This document shows positions 15,523 through 24,791 of a stretch of 64,000 nucleotides of DNA, one piece after another. Every line of letters begins with the position of its first letter. The stretch's first letter is position 1. Source of the stretch: Pseudomonas chlororaphis (GTDB lineage: Bacteria; Pseudomonadota; Gammaproteobacteria; Pseudomonadales; Pseudomonadaceae); NCBI RefSeq assembly GCF_001921865.1, contig NZ_MSCT01000006.1, positions 186,001 to 250,000 of the forward strand. The letters are read 5' to 3'. A program made the position numbers and the translations under genes. The notes under the pieces are model-generated. The model did not search any database. It was not told where the DNA came from and saw only the letters and a program-made list of their open reading frames with translations.

Positions 15523-16161
15523 ATGACGTCTTCGCTGTTACTGGCGGTTCTCGCCTCGGGCTTTATCTACGGCATCACCCCCGGCCCCGGCGTGCTGGCG
15601 GTATTCGGCATCGGCGCGGCGCGCGGGCGGCGGGCCGGCGCCGGTTTTCTCTGCGGGCATCTGCTGGGCGACGTGGTCTGGTGCAGCACGGCGTTGATCG
15701 CCATCGTCGGCGCCCGGGAGATCGGCAGTACCGCGTTCGATGTGCTGGGCGTGCTCAGCGGCCTGTATCTGTTCTGGCTGGGCATGCGCGCGATCCGCAG
15801 CCGCCGCAGCAGCGAGCAGGCGCCCCAGGGCCCGGCCCGCGAACCGTTCTGGCACGGCATCCTGTTCGGCCTGACCAACCCCAAGGCTTACCCGGTGGCG
15901 GTGGCGACGTTTACCGCGTTGCTGTCCAGCCGCGCCGAGCTGCTCGAGTGGTCGATGCTGCCCTGGCTGATCGTGCTCAGTTTCCTCGGCGGCCTTGGCG
16001 CATACGCTATTCTCATTGGCATCGTCGGTGCGCGGCAGGTGCGGACCCTGTATCAGCGTCACGAACTGACGATCACCCGGATCTGCGGGGTGATGTTCAT
16101 CGGGTTTGCCATCAACGCCTTGCTGCATGCCGTTCCGGGGCTGTTGGCGAACAAGGCGTAA
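15523..16161 (+). CDS. LysE-family amino-acid/metabolite exporter (212 aa)
   Basis: Inner-membrane exporter of the LysE/RhtB superfamily with about six hydrophobic segments. Family landmarks are GFIYGITPGPGVLAVF (the TPGP motif near residue 18), GFLCGHLLGDVVW near 42 and FGLTNPKAYPVAVATF near 115 (the NPK motif). Length is normal. The start at 15523 follows CGGAGTGTGGC. Substrate unknown; relatives export basic or hydrophobic amino acids or homoserine lactone. Confidence 0.9.
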   Translation: MTSSLLLAVLASGFIYGITPGPGVLAVFGIGAARGRRAGAGFLCGHLLGDVVWCSTALIAIVGAREIGSTAFDVLGVLSGLYLFWLGMRAIRSRRSSEQAPQGPAREPFWHGILFGLTNPKAYPVAVATFTALLSSRAELLEWSMLPWLIVLSFLGGLGAYAILIGIVGARQVRTLYQRHELTITRICGVMFIGFAINALLHAVPGLLANKA

Positions 16162-16272
16162 AGGCTGTTCGCAAGGTTGCGACAGTCACGGACCAGCAGC
16201 GCTCCTGTACCGCTGCCGCAACCCAGGGATTGATACTCGGCGCTTCATTTTCACAGGCAGTGTCGTTCCCTG

Positions 16273-17613
16273 ATGGCAACCAAGAATTCCGCGCCCCTGG
16301 CCAGTTTCATCGACCTTCTGCTGGACGCCGTCTGCGCGGTGGATATCGACGGCCGTTTCGTCTTTGTCAGCGCCGCCTGCGAGCGCATTTTCGGTTATAC
16401 CCCGGACGAGCTGATCGGCCGGCGCATGATCGAACTGGTGCACCCGGCCGACCGGATACGCACCCAGCAGGCCGCCAGCCGGATCATGGCCGGCGAGCCC
16501 ATGCCCAACTTCGAGAACCGTTACCTGCGCAAGGATGGGCAAGTGGCGCACATCCTCTGGTCGGCGCGCTGGTCCGAGGTCGATCAGTTGCGCATCGCCG
16601 TGGCCCGCGACATCACCGAACGCAAGCAGGCCGAATCGCGCCAGGCTGCGCTGTATGCGATCTCCGAAGCGGCCCACGCCGCCGAAGACCTGCTGGCGCT
16701 GTTCCGGCACGTGCACCAGATCATCGGCGAATGGTTGCCGGCGCTGAATTTTTCCGTGGCCCTGTACGACGAACATTGCCAGGTGCTGAGCTTTCCCTAC
16801 CATGTCGACGACAGCGAAGCGTACCCGGAGCAGCCCGGCACCCTGACCGGCAGCCTGTGCGCCGAGGTGATCCGCAGCGGCCAGCCCTTGCTGCTGACCC
16901 CCGACCATCCCGGGCCGCTGGCCGATGCGCTCGCCGGGCCGCATTCACCGTGTTGGCTCGGTGTGCCGCTGAGCTCGCAGAAGGGCACCATCGGCGCGCT
17001 GATCGTCAAAAGCGCGCCGGGGGACGAGCGCTACACCGAGCAAGACAAGGAGCTGCTGCAATACGTCTGCGCCCAGCTCGCCACCGCCATCGAACGCAAG
17101 CAGCTGCATGCGCGCCTGCAATACATGGCCCAGTACGACCAGCTGACCCAACTGCCCAACCGTGAACTGCTGCGCGAGCGCCTGCGCAGCGCTTTGGCCC
17201 GCGCCCGTCGCGAGTCCGGGCGCATGGCTTTGCTCTACGTGGACCTGGACCAGTTCAAGCAGGTCAACGATACCTTTGGCCATGCCGTCGGCGACATGCT
17301 GTTGCAGGCCATGGGCAACCGGCTCAAGGCCTGCGTGCGCGAGAGCGACACCGTGGCGCGCATCGGCGGCGATGAGTTCGTGGTGTTGCTGGGCAGTATC
17401 CAGCACGCCGAGGACGCCGCGGTCGTTGCCGCGAAGATTCGCCAGGTGCTCGCTGAACCGCTGCGCCTGGACGGTCATCAACTGAGTGTCCTGCCGAGCA
17501 TCGGCATCGGCCTGTTTCCCGAGCATGGCCACGACGAACAGCAGTTGTTCAAGCACGCCGACGAAGCGATGTACGCCGCCAAGCGCGCCCAGCGAAGCCC
17601 GTCCCGCGCCTGA
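16273..17613 (+). CDS. PAS-GAF-GGDEF diguanylate cyclase (446 aa)
   Basis: Cytoplasmic c-di-GMP synthase with sensory input. PAS domain at residues about 10-118 (VDIDGRFVFVSAACERIFGYTPDELIGR, AVARDITERKQAE), GAF-type domain about 125-275 (FSVALYDEHCQVLSFPYHVDD, WLGVPLSSQKGTIGALIV), GGDEF about 285-440. The active-site motif GGDEF is intact (RIGGDEFVVLL), as is the metal-binding LYVDLDQFKQVND. No obvious RxxD product-inhibition site was seen before the motif. No transmembrane segment, so it likely senses an internal cue. Single gene. Confidence 0.93.
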   Translation: MATKNSAPLASFIDLLLDAVCAVDIDGRFVFVSAACERIFGYTPDELIGRRMIELVHPADRIRTQQAASRIMAGEPMPNFENRYLRKDGQVAHILWSARWSEVDQLRIAVARDITERKQAESRQAALYAISEAAHAAEDLLALFRHVHQIIGEWLPALNFSVALYDEHCQVLSFPYHVDDSEAYPEQPGTLTGSLCAEVIRSGQPLLLTPDHPGPLADALAGPHSPCWLGVPLSSQKGTIGALIVKSAPGDERYTEQDKELLQYVCAQLATAIERKQLHARLQYMAQYDQLTQLPNRELLRERLRSALARARRESGRMALLYVDLDQFKQVNDTFGHAVGDMLLQAMGNRLKACVRESDTVARIGGDEFVVLLGSIQHAEDAAVVAAKIRQVLAEPLRLDGHQLSVLPSIGIGLFPEHGHDEQQLFKHADEAMYAAKRAQRSPSRA

Positions 17614-17761
17614 CTACGCCGGCGCGGGACAGCCCCGCGCGGTCTGTGCGGGGCAACCACTCGTCGAAACCGCTGCAACTTTTTCAAACCTTCGATGGCC
17701 TGAATGCTCTCAACCTGTGCCGGCGCCGTGCGCCGTTACCTCATCGAAGGAGGCCGACACC

Positions 17762-18286
17762 ATGAGCTTCATGGCCAGCCATTTATCCCGCGCCTGCCTC
17801 ACGCTGCTGCTTGGCCTGGGCGCCAGCGGCGCGTTCGCCCAGTCCCCGGCGGAGTTCATCGACGACGCTTCGGCCAAGGGCATGGCAGACATCGAGGCCA
17901 GCCGCCTGGCCCATCAGAAGACCTCGTCCAAGGCGGTCAAGGACTACACCATCCTGGTCATCAACGACCGCACCACGGCCAACCAGCACCTGGCGAAAAT
18001 CGCCAGGAAACTCGACCTGCCCGTGGCTCCTCGGGAAGAAGTCATCAGCAAGTCCAAGGCGTTGATCCCCGAAGTGGCCGAAGGCGAGGCCTTCGACGCG
18101 GCCTACGCCGAGAGCCAGGTCAAGGCCACCGAAGAAGCCATCGAGCAGATCCGCCGGCAAGCCGAAACCACCGGGGTCCCCGAGCTCAAGGCCTTCGCCG
18201 AAGAGACCCTGCCGAAATTGCGGAACCACCTGCAAATGGCCAAGGCCCTCAAGGCCGGGCGGACCCCGGAGCAACTGGAGGGTTGA
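17762..18286 (+). CDS. DUF4142 periplasmic protein (174 aa)
   Basis: Signal peptide at residues 1-26 (CLTLLLGLGASGAFAQ, cleavage after FAQ), then a helical DUF4142 domain (AEFIDDASAKGMADIEASRLAHQKTSSKAVKDYTILVINDRTTANQHLAKIARK) related to ferritin-like bundles but lacking an obvious metal site. ATG at 17762 is chosen because GAAGGAGG lies 7 bases before it. The family often appears near stress genes; its function is not established. Stand-alone gene; two hairpins follow at about 18307-18390 in the gap to the convergent gene. Confidence 0.9.
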   Translation: MSFMASHLSRACLTLLLGLGASGAFAQSPAEFIDDASAKGMADIEASRLAHQKTSSKAVKDYTILVINDRTTANQHLAKIARKLDLPVAPREEVISKSKALIPEVAEGEAFDAAYAESQVKATEEAIEQIRRQAETTGVPELKAFAEETLPKLRNHLQMAKALKAGRTPEQLEG

Positions 18287-18485
18287 GTATCGTTGGCTGA
18301 TGTAACGGGAGCGCGCCTGATGCTCCCGGGGCGTTCTCGGCACGGCTTCAGATCGGTCTGCCGTGCTGCCCATCTCCTGGGCGGTTGCGCCTGAGCTTCA
18401 GAGATCGGCGGTCGCGGGAAAACTCACGTTGTTTGCAGGCGTAGCACCCTCGAAGGCTCGCCCCGCCGGGAGCGAGCCGTTGGCG

Positions 18486-19025
18486 TCAGGCCGATGCCGG
18501 CTCTGCCAACGCCACCTCGACCTCCCAACCGAAATACCCCGCCACCTGGCACTCGGTGTCGACCAGCATGAAGCTGACCTGGCAGGTTGCCGTTCCGGGC
18601 TTGAGGTGGGTGACGCGCCAGAAGTGGTCGTCGGCTTGATGGGTGATGGGCTGGTCCGGGTTTTCCAGGTCGAGGGCCGGGACGTCCCGGTCGGGCTGGA
18701 CCCGCAGTTCGGGCGGCGACAGGACGCCGGCGTCGCCGATGGCGATCTGGTAGATCACCACGCTGTGTTCGGCGCGCAGGGCGATGGTGCGGCCACGGAT
18801 ATGGAAGACCTGGCCGATGTCGGCGATGCAGTTCAAGGTGTCGCCGCTGCTGTTGGCGTTGGGCAGGTGGGCGCCGCCGAGAGGGAAAACGAAGCCCGGC
18901 TCGATCGGGGTCGGAGCGTCCGCCGCCTGGCTCGGTTGCGGGTAGCGTGCCAGCAGGCTTTCGGCGTCGACGATGAACAAGAGATGGGCCGGTGCGGTAG
19001 CGGAAACTGAAGGGTCGGTAGACAT
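18486..19025 (-). CDS. AidA/PixA inclusion-body family protein, copy 1 (179 aa)
   Basis: Recognised by the PixA/AidA pattern: HLLFIVDAESLLARYP near residue 14, FVFPLGGAHLPNANSSGDTLNCIADIGQVFHIRGRTIALRAEHSVVIYQI in the middle and a C-terminal DTECQVAGYFGWEVEVAL. PixA forms crystalline inclusions in Xenorhabdus; AidA is a quorum-regulated virulence-linked protein in Burkholderia and Ralstonia. The start at 19025 (MSTDPSVS) follows AAGGAACACGTG. A second, diverged copy lies 119 bp upstream in the same direction. No signal peptide, so cytoplasmic. Confidence 0.85.
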   Translation of the reverse strand: MSTDPSVSATAPAHLLFIVDAESLLARYPQPSQAADAPTPIEPGFVFPLGGAHLPNANSSGDTLNCIADIGQVFHIRGRTIALRAEHSVVIYQIAIGDAGVLSPPELRVQPDRDVPALDLENPDQPITHQADDHFWRVTHLKPGTATCQVSFMLVDTECQVAGYFGWEVEVALAEPASA

Positions 19026-19144
19026 CACGTGTTCCTTGCATGATGTTGACGAGCAGCGACGGCGCAGGCTTGGGTGAGACATCCTGTGTCAGCGGGAGCG
19101 GTCGCGGGGCAGGTTGGCCCCTTGTCGCCAAGGGGCCTTGTGCA

Positions 19145-19648
19145 TCAGTTGCGGATGGTAATGAACGGGTCCCACGAGCAGCAGCCGACGATCTGGCAGC
19201 TGCGGTCCACGATTAGGAAGTTGAAGTGGTAGGTGACGCTGCCGCAGGCCAGCGTTTCGGAGGACCAGTAGTAGTTATCCACTTTCTGGCAGCTCGGCAC
19301 CGAAGGGTTGCTGGTGTTGGGCACCGCTACGCAGGCGGTGGCCTTGCGCGGGGTCGGGGTGGAGATCAGCTCGTTGCCCTGGTTGCCGATGAACTTGTAG
19401 AACACCACCGCGGTTTCGAAGCTCTGCGACAGGCTGGTTTCACGCCAGCGGATCAGGTCGCCGACCTGGGCCTTGAGGTTGAGTTCGCCACCGGCCTGGC
19501 CGCTGACCACGTTGTTCTGATTGGTCACCATGTAGACGTGGTTGACGTCGATCATCGTCGGCGCATTCGGATTCTTGCTGATGTTCGGGTAGTTTTTCAG
19601 GATGGTTTCGGTGTCGATCGAAACGAGAATATCCGTGACTCGAGACAT
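19145..19648 (-). CDS. AidA/PixA inclusion-body family protein, copy 2 (167 aa)
   Basis: Same family as its downstream neighbour but clearly diverged: VTDILVSIDTETILKNYPNISKNP, DVNHVYMVTNQNNVVSGQAGGELNLKAQVGDLIRWRETSLS, VVFYKFIGNQ and the cysteine-containing end LIVDRSCQIVGCCSWDPFI. Base composition is less GC-rich (Asn/Lys/Thr-rich) than nearby genes, which may indicate transfer or selection for low-cost residues. The start at 19648 (MSRVTD) is set by AGGAGC eight bases upstream. A TCTGGC-GCTT-GCCAGA hairpin at 19675-19690 lies in the leader. Confidence 0.85.
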   Translation of the reverse strand: MSRVTDILVSIDTETILKNYPNISKNPNAPTMIDVNHVYMVTNQNNVVSGQAGGELNLKAQVGDLIRWRETSLSQSFETAVVFYKFIGNQGNELISTPTPRKATACVAVPNTSNPSVPSCQKVDNYYWSSETLACGSVTYHFNFLIVDRSCQIVGCCSWDPFITIRN

Positions 19649-20000
19649 GATGAAGCTCCTTTTCAGAGTAAGTGTCTGGCGCTTGCCAGAGACAACAACG
19701 TTGGATGCCTTGCGGCCGTTGTACGTGCGCACTTCTTTGCGGAACCCGTCTGTCACGGATACGAGCTGGCCTGGCTCCCTGCCTACTGTCTGACGGCCGG
19801 GGTTCCTTCCAACAGGCCGCGACTGGACTATAGATCCACCGGGGGGGCTGTCAAAAAGAGCAGCCTGACTCGCGACCAGCGGTCGTTTTCGAACATAAGT
19901 ACCTGCCGATTGGCGATAAGAACGCAGCGCTCAAGAGCGCTTGGTACGCAGTGGGCGAGGCGTGTCGCGGCGGCCACCCGGGATCTCTGCGCGGCGCTTT
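19649..20000. other. non-coding stretch upstream of the AidA/PixA pair
   Basis: About 350 bases with no supported gene. It holds the leader hairpin TCTGGC-GCTT-GCCAGA (19675-19690) and must contain the promoter for the AidA/PixA genes on the minus strand and the 3' end of the araC transcript. I could not place a convincing promoter or lux-type box. Confidence 0.6.
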
Positions 20001-20774
20001 TCAGTGCGCGGCGTTCTGTCGAAACTGCCGCGGGCTGACCCCGGTCAAGGCCTTGAACTGGCGGCTGAAGGCGCTGTGGTCGGTGTAGCCGCATTGCAGG
20101 GCGACGTCGGTGATCGGCAGTTCGCCGAGCAGCAGGCGCGAGGCATGTTCCAGCCGCACCTTGTGGATCATCTGGCGCGGGGTGAGGTGGAAGATGCGCT
20201 TGCAGTAGCGCTCCAGCTGAGCGATGGACAGGTCGGCGATGTGGGTCAGGTCGTCGAGCCGGATGGCCTCGTTGTAGTGCTCGCGGATATGCCGGTCCAC
20301 CGCGGCCAGGCGTTCGTAGGCCGGGTGCGCGTCGCGGGCGGCCTGCAGGTCGAGGGAGATGCCGGCCATGCCGATGATCTGCCCGTGATGCCCGAGCAGC
20401 GGCAGTTTGTGGGTCAGGCACCAGCCCGGTTCGCGGCTGCCGTACAGGTGCAGTTCCAGCTGGCCCTTGATGGTGATGCCCTGGCGCAGCACGCGCTGGT
20501 CCTGCTCGGTGTAGACCGGGCCGAGCACCGCGGGAAACACCTCGGCCGAGGTCTTGCCCAGCAGCGGCGCGACGCTCTTGAAGCCGCACCGCTGGGCCAG
20601 GGTCAGGTTGGCGACGAGGTAGCGGGCTTGCAGGTCCTTGATGAAAAACACCGCGTTGGGCAGGGTGTCGAGCAGCGGGATGACCAGGGCCATGCTGCCC
20701 AGGAAACCGTGAATATCCGCGCACGGTTGGCTGGCGAGGGCTTCGGGCAGGCGGTGCAGAAGGGTATCGATCAT
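20001..20774 (-). CDS. AraC-family regulator with PAS-like domain, probable hydroxyproline regulator LhpR-type (257 aa)
   Basis: N-terminal PAS-like segment (LDTLPNAVFFIKDLQARYLVANLTLAQRCG, GQIIGMAGISLDL; residues about 35-145) and C-terminal AraC double HTH (about 160-250: IRLDDLTHIADLSIAQLERYCKRIFHLTPRQMI, ITDVALQCGYTDHSAFSRQFKALTGVSPRQFR). It sits 45 bp downstream of the D-hydroxyproline dehydrogenase genes on the same strand, as the end of that gene set. AraC activators control hydroxyproline catabolism in Pseudomonas, so activation of both divergent arms of this cluster is likely. That regulatory link is inference from position. Confidence 0.88.
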   Translation of the reverse strand: MIDTLLHRLPEALASQPCADIHGFLGSMALVIPLLDTLPNAVFFIKDLQARYLVANLTLAQRCGFKSVAPLLGKTSAEVFPAVLGPVYTEQDQRVLRQGITIKGQLELHLYGSREPGWCLTHKLPLLGHHGQIIGMAGISLDLQAARDAHPAYERLAAVDRHIREHYNEAIRLDDLTHIADLSIAQLERYCKRIFHLTPRQMIHKVRLEHASRLLLGELPITDVALQCGYTDHSAFSRQFKALTGVSPRQFRQNAAH

Positions 20775-20819
20775 CAGGGGTTGCTCTTTCCGGGGGGCAG
20801 GGCGCGTACCGCCAGGCCC

Positions 20820-22085
20820 TCACTTTACGGCAGGCATCGACGATTGCAGCAACAAGGTTTCGATCCGCGCCGGCACCAGGGGCGCCCTTGGTGTCGGCGG
20901 CGTCCAGCCGAACAGCGCCTGGGCTGCGGTGGCGCAGATCCGTCCCTGGCAGGCGCCCATGCCGCAGCGGCTGTGCAGTTTGGCCTCGGTCCAGTGCGCT
21001 TTGCCAGCCACCGCGGCGTAGGGCACATCTTCGCAGCGGCACAGCAGCGTATCAGCTTGCGCCAGGCGCAGAAGCGCGGGGTCGAGGGCGAAAGCCTTGC
21101 GCACCCGATCGGCAAATGCCTGCCAATGGTCACGCTGCTGGATCAACGCGACGGCGTCCTGGGGCTGCCCGCTGGCGACCAGCCCGGCGATTTCGCCTTC
21201 GACCCGGGCCAGTTCGCTGCCGCCGATTCCGGTGCATTCGCCAGCGGCATAGACCTGCGCGAGGCTGGTGCCCTGCTGGCGATCCACGGCAATCGCCTCG
21301 CCTTGCAACTGGCAGCCCAGGTGGCTGGCCAGGGCGGTGTTGGGCACCAGGCCGAACCCGCAGGCCAGGCGTTCGCAAGGCAGTTCCCGCACCTTCCCGC
21401 CCTGGCGGATGCGTACTGCTTCCAGGCGGTCTTCGCCCAGGGCTTCGAGCACGTGGGCGTTGTAGCGATAGGCCGGGGTTGCCAGGCGGGCGGCTTGGCC
21501 GAGCTTGGCCGGCCAGCGCCATAAGCCGGCGGCAAATGTCCCCAGGGCGGCCGCCGAGGCTTGTTCCAGCACCGCCTTCAGCCGAGCGCCGGCTTGCCGC
21601 GCGGTGGCGGCGCTGGCCAGCAGCAACGGTCCGCTGCCGGCGACGACCACGCGCTCGCCGGCCACCGCCAGGCCGTTTTTCAGCAGGGCCTGCAACGCCC
21701 CGGCCCCGGTGACTCCCGGCAAGGTCCAGCCGGGGAAGGGCAGCAGCAGCTCGCGCGCGCCGCAGCACAGGATCAGGCTCTGGTAGCGCACCAGCAACGC
21801 TTGTTCGGCGTTTTCCAGCAGCAGGGTATTGGCGCCTGCGCCGGCCACTACCCGGGTGCCCGGCAGGTAGCGCAGCCGTGGGTGTTCCAGCACCCGCAGG
21901 GCCTGGCGCGCCGCCCGGGCGAGGACGACGCCTGGGCCGTTGCGCCAGATCTGGCCGCCGGTGCGCGGGTTGTCGTCGAGCAGGACGATGGACAGCTCGC
22001 GCCGGCTCGCCGCCTGGGCCGCCGCGAGGCCGGCCGGACCGCTGCCGACGATGAGGATGTCGCAGTGCAGGTGTCGTTCGTTCAT
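20820..22085 (-). CDS. lhpE: NAD(P)/FAD oxidoreductase subunit with BFD-like [2Fe-2S] tail, D-hydroxyproline dehydrogenase subunit (421 aa)
   Basis: Pyridine-nucleotide-disulphide-type flavoprotein: FAD motif CDILIVGSGPAGLAAAQAAS near residue 8, second dinucleotide fold VVVAGSGPLLLASAATARQAGA near 150, and a C-terminal BFD-like cluster domain with cysteines in LLCRCEDV and RCGMGACQGRIC (about 340-385). Together with the ferredoxin-like and DadA-like proteins upstream it forms the three-subunit dehydrogenase that oxidises cis-4-hydroxy-D-proline to Delta1-pyrroline-4-hydroxy-2-carboxylate. ATG at 22085 overlaps the stop of the small subunit by four bases. The lhp letters are assigned by homology of arrangement and may differ between naming schemes. 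Confidence 0.85.
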   Translation of the reverse strand: MNERHLHCDILIVGSGPAGLAAAQAASRRELSIVLLDDNPRTGGQIWRNGPGVVLARAARQALRVLEHPRLRYLPGTRVVAGAGANTLLLENAEQALLVRYQSLILCCGARELLLPFPGWTLPGVTGAGALQALLKNGLAVAGERVVVAGSGPLLLASAATARQAGARLKAVLEQASAAALGTFAAGLWRWPAKLGQAARLATPAYRYNAHVLEALGEDRLEAVRIRQGGKVRELPCERLACGFGLVPNTALASHLGCQLQGEAIAVDRQQGTSLAQVYAAGECTGIGGSELARVEGEIAGLVASGQPQDAVALIQQRDHWQAFADRVRKAFALDPALLRLAQADTLLCRCEDVPYAAVAGKAHWTEAKLHSRCGMGACQGRICATAAQALFGWTPPTPRAPLVPARIETLLLQSSMPAVK

Positions 22086-22315
22086 GGCGTGCGCTCCACG
22101 TGCAGGCCTTCGCGGCACAGGGTCTGGCAGGCCAGCTGGCGCCGGCCGTCGATGGTCATGCGGCATTCCTGGCAGACGCCCATGCCGCAGAAGGGGGCCC
22201 GCGGCTGGCCGGTGCAGGAGGTCCGGGTGCGTTCGTCGCCGCTGCCGGCGAGGGCGGCGGCCACGCTCAGGCCCTCGCGCACGGCCAGCGGCTGATGGTC
22301 CAGGTAGATGATCAT
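22082..22315 (-). CDS. lhpF: small [2Fe-2S]-binding subunit of D-hydroxyproline dehydrogenase (77 aa)
   Basis: Ferredoxin-like Fer2_4 domain: [22 protein letters not shown] followed by the cluster cysteines in SCTGQPRAPFCGMGVCQEC and the later Cys in RQLACQTLC. It is the electron-transfer subunit between the two flavoproteins encoded on either side. Start and stop both overlap neighbours by four bases (ATGA), so the three subunits are tightly coupled and probably made in equal amounts. Its small size and single domain are typical for this subunit type. Confidence 0.87.
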   Translation of the reverse strand: MIIYLDHQPLAVREGLSVAAALAGSGDERTRTSCTGQPRAPFCGMGVCQECRMTIDGRRQLACQTLCREGLHVERTP

Positions 22316-23451
22316 GGGGCGGTTCCGGGTGCAGGGGGGAGGGCGGCAAGAGTGGCGAAGCGTTCGGGGCGATAGGCGAAGGCGTCGATATCCGGTCGTT
22401 CGCCGAGCATCAGGCTGGCCAGCAGGCGGCCGCTGCCGGGAGCGGTGGTGACGCCCAGGCCTTCGTGGCCGACCGCCAGCCACAGGCCTTTCTCCTGGGG
22501 ATGCCGGCCGAGGATCGGCAAGCCGTCCGGGGTGGCGGCGCGAAAGCCGGTCCAGGCGCGGATGCCGTTCAATTGCGCGAGCCCCGGCAGGTAGGCCACC
22601 GCCCGTTGCAGCATCGGCGCCAGGACGTCGGCGTCGATGGCCGGGTCGAGGGTGTCGAACTGCCGGGACGAGCCGATCAGCAATTGCCCGGTCGGCCGCG
22701 GCTGCACGTTGAACGCCACCGAGGTGCCGTTGCTGGCGTGGGCGCTGGCGGCGTAGCCCAGTTCCACCAGTTGATGGGACACCTGCCGCGGGTAGCGATC
22801 GGTGATCAGCAGATGGCCCTTCTTCGCCCGCAGCGGCAAGGCCGGCAGCAGGTCGCGCGCCGCCAGGCCGTTGGCCAGGACCACGTACTCGGCGCGCAGT
22901 ACCCGGCCGTCGTCGAGCTCCACGCGGTGGGCGGCGATGGCCCTGACCGTGGCGCGTTCGCAGCTCACTCCCGGCGTCTCGTGCAACAGCCAGTGAGCCG
23001 TGGCCGGGGCGTAGAGAATGCCGTCGCCGGGAATCTTCAGGGCGCCGCCCAGATGTTTGCGCAGCATGGGTTCGAGTGCGCCCAGGGCCGCGCCGTCGAG
23101 CAGTTCGCCGGCCACCCCGTGTTCGGCCAGGGCGGCTTGCTTGGCCCGCGCCAGGTCCATTTCCGCGTTGTCCGCGGCCAGCCACAGGGTGCCGCAGTTA
23201 CGGTAGGCGCAGGCGGCCGGCAGGCGTGTGCGCAGCTGATTCCAGAGGCCGATGGAGTAGTGGCTCAGTGCAAGTTCGGCGGGGTTGTCATCCATCGCCA
23301 CCAGGTGCCCCATGCCCGCGCCGGTGGCCCCGCCGCTGGCGTTGTCGAGTACCCGCACCCGCAGGCCGCGCCGGGCCATTTCGTGGGCGCAGGCGGCGCC
23401 GACGATACCGCCGCCAATCACCAGTGCATCGGCTTCGGCCGGCTGGCTCAT
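22312..23451 (-). CDS. lhpB: DadA-like FAD oxidoreductase, catalytic subunit of D-hydroxyproline dehydrogenase (379 aa)
   Basis: DAO-family flavoprotein with the N-terminal dinucleotide motif [21 protein letters not shown] (residues 9-29), [18 protein letters not shown] near 43, a substrate-domain segment and the C-terminal FAD-binding stretch [18 protein letters not shown]...[18 protein letters not shown]. It probably oxidises cis-4-hydroxy-D-proline made by the epimerase encoded directly upstream (4-bp overlap). Start ATG at 23451 ([10 protein letters not shown]). A general D-amino-acid dehydrogenase is an alternative, but the operon makes hydroxyproline much more likely. Confidence 0.88.
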   Translation of the reverse strand: MSQPAEADALVIGGGIVGAACAHEMARRGLRVRVLDNASGGATGAGMGHLVAMDDNPAELALSHYSIGLWNQLRTRLPAACAYRNCGTLWLAADNAEMDLARAKQAALAEHGVAGELLDGAALGALEPMLRKHLGGALKIPGDGILYAPATAHWLLHETPGVSCERATVRAIAAHRVELDDGRVLRAEYVVLANGLAARDLLPALPLRAKKGHLLITDRYPRQVSHQLVELGYAASAHASNGTSVAFNVQPRPTGQLLIGSSRQFDTLDPAIDADVLAPMLQRAVAYLPGLAQLNGIRAWTGFRAATPDGLPILGRHPQEKGLWLAVGHEGLGVTTAPGSGRLLASLMLGERPDIDAFAYRPERFATLAALPPAPGTAP

Positions 23452-24380
23452 GGGACGATGCCCCAGGCGAAGGGGTCGCTCTCTTCGATCAGCAAGGTGG
23501 CTTCGGCGCTGAGGTGGGCAGTGCCGCGCAGGGTCGGGATGATCTGTTCGCCGGCTTGCTCGTAGCTGGCGCTGAACTGGCTGCCGACCACGCTGGCCTG
23601 GTGCCAGAGCTGGCCGGGGGCGAGCTTGCCGTCGGCGGCCAGGCACGCCAGCTTGGCGCTGGTGCCGGTGCCGCACGGGGAGCGGTCGTAGGCCTTGCCG
23701 GGGCACAGCACGAAGTTGCGGCTGTCGGCCCGATCGTCGTCGGCGAACAGTTCGATGTGGTCGATCACGCCGCCGTCGGCGCCGCGGATGGCGGCGGCTT
23801 CCAGGGCTTCGCGCACGGCCCAGGTGTAGTGGGTCAGGGCGTCGACGTTATCCAGGGCGATGCGCTGGCCATGCTCGCTGATCAGGAAGAACCAGTTGCC
23901 GCCCCAGGCGATGTCGCCGCGGACCTTGCCGTGGCCGGGCAACTGCAGTTCGACGCCGCTGCGATAACGGTAGGCCGGGACATTGCGCACGCTGACCGAG
24001 AGGTCGTCGTGCAGGGTGGCGCTGACCGTGCCCACCGGGGTTTCGATGCGGTGCACGCCGGGGGCGATGCGGCCCAGGTGATGCAGCGAGCGCACCAGGC
24101 CGATGGTGCCGTGGCCGCACATGCCCAGGTAACCGCTGTTGTTGAAGAAGATCACCCCGGCACAGGCATCCGCCGCCTGCGGTTCGCAGAGCAAGGCGCC
24201 GACCAGCACGTCGCTGCCCCGAGGTTCCAGGACACAGGCCGTGCGCCAATGATCGTGCCGGTCCTGGAGAACGGCCAGCCGTTCGGCCATCGAGCCGTTG
24301 CCCAGGTCGGGAAAGCCGGCGACGACCAGGCGGGTCGGTTCGCCCCCGGTGTGTGAATCGATGACGGTTATTTTTTTCAT
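23448..24380 (-). CDS. lhpA: 4-hydroxyproline 2-epimerase (310 aa)
   Basis: Proline-racemase-family enzyme that converts trans-4-hydroxy-L-proline to cis-4-hydroxy-D-proline, the first step of hydroxyproline catabolism. Both catalytic cysteines are present: Cys88 in [12 protein letters not shown] and Cys236 in [13 protein letters not shown], the arrangement of 4-hydroxyproline epimerases rather than of dehydratases, where one is replaced by Ser or Thr. [12 protein letters not shown] at residue 8 is the usual substrate loop. It is the first gene of the minus-strand arm and divergent from the deaminase/permease arm. Confidence 0.93.
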   Translation of the reverse strand: MKKITVIDSHTGGEPTRLVVAGFPDLGNGSMAERLAVLQDRHDHWRTACVLEPRGSDVLVGALLCEPQAADACAGVIFFNNSGYLGMCGHGTIGLVRSLHHLGRIAPGVHRIETPVGTVSATLHDDLSVSVRNVPAYRYRSGVELQLPGHGKVRGDIAWGGNWFFLISEHGQRIALDNVDALTHYTWAVREALEAAAIRGADGGVIDHIELFADDDRADSRNFVLCPGKAYDRSPCGTGTSAKLACLAADGKLAPGQLWHQASVVGSQFSASYEQAGEQIIPTLRGTAHLSAEATLLIEESDPFAWGIVP

Positions 24381-24791
24381 GGCGGCACCTGACGGAAAAG
24401 ACCTACAGATTCACCCGGGAAAGCACCGCATCGCTTGTCGGTTTTCTCTGCGGCGGATGACGAAATCGGCACAGTGGCTGTTGCCGGACGCTGTAGCCGC
24501 TGCCGCAGGCTGCGTACGGCTGCGCAGCAGACGCTGAGTCGGTATCCCCTATTTACCTGATGCACCGCGGCGCCTGGATTGGCGGCCGCTGCGCGCCCGT
24601 GCGCAGCCTGCGGCAGCGGCTACAGAGGCGGCGGTGGATGGGGAAAGCTCTATGCGCGACTGGGCAAATATGCCGATTTCGTCTTGCTCCGGGGCGAAAA
24701 ACCTCAAGCTGCGGCGCGGCGAAAAGCGGAATCTGTTTGGCGTTTCCAACGCCTGTCGGCCCCGACCGACTCAACGAACAAGGACCAGACC
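24381..24791. promoter_or_regulatory. divergent regulatory gap of the hydroxyproline cluster
   Basis: This gap of about 410 bases separates the two oppositely transcribed arms. It contains a REP inverted pair (24491-24625) and AT-richer stretches near 24381-24450 and 24670-24790 that should hold the two promoters. No clear AraC direct repeat could be identified by eye. Confidence 0.6.
24491..24625. repeat. REP inverted pair (GTAGCCGCTGCCGC class)
   Basis: CTGTAGCCGCTGCCGCAGGC is matched by an inverted copy, GCCTGCGGCAGCGGCTACAG, about 95 bases away. It sits between two promoters rather than after a gene, which is less common for REP pairs. Confidence 0.82.
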
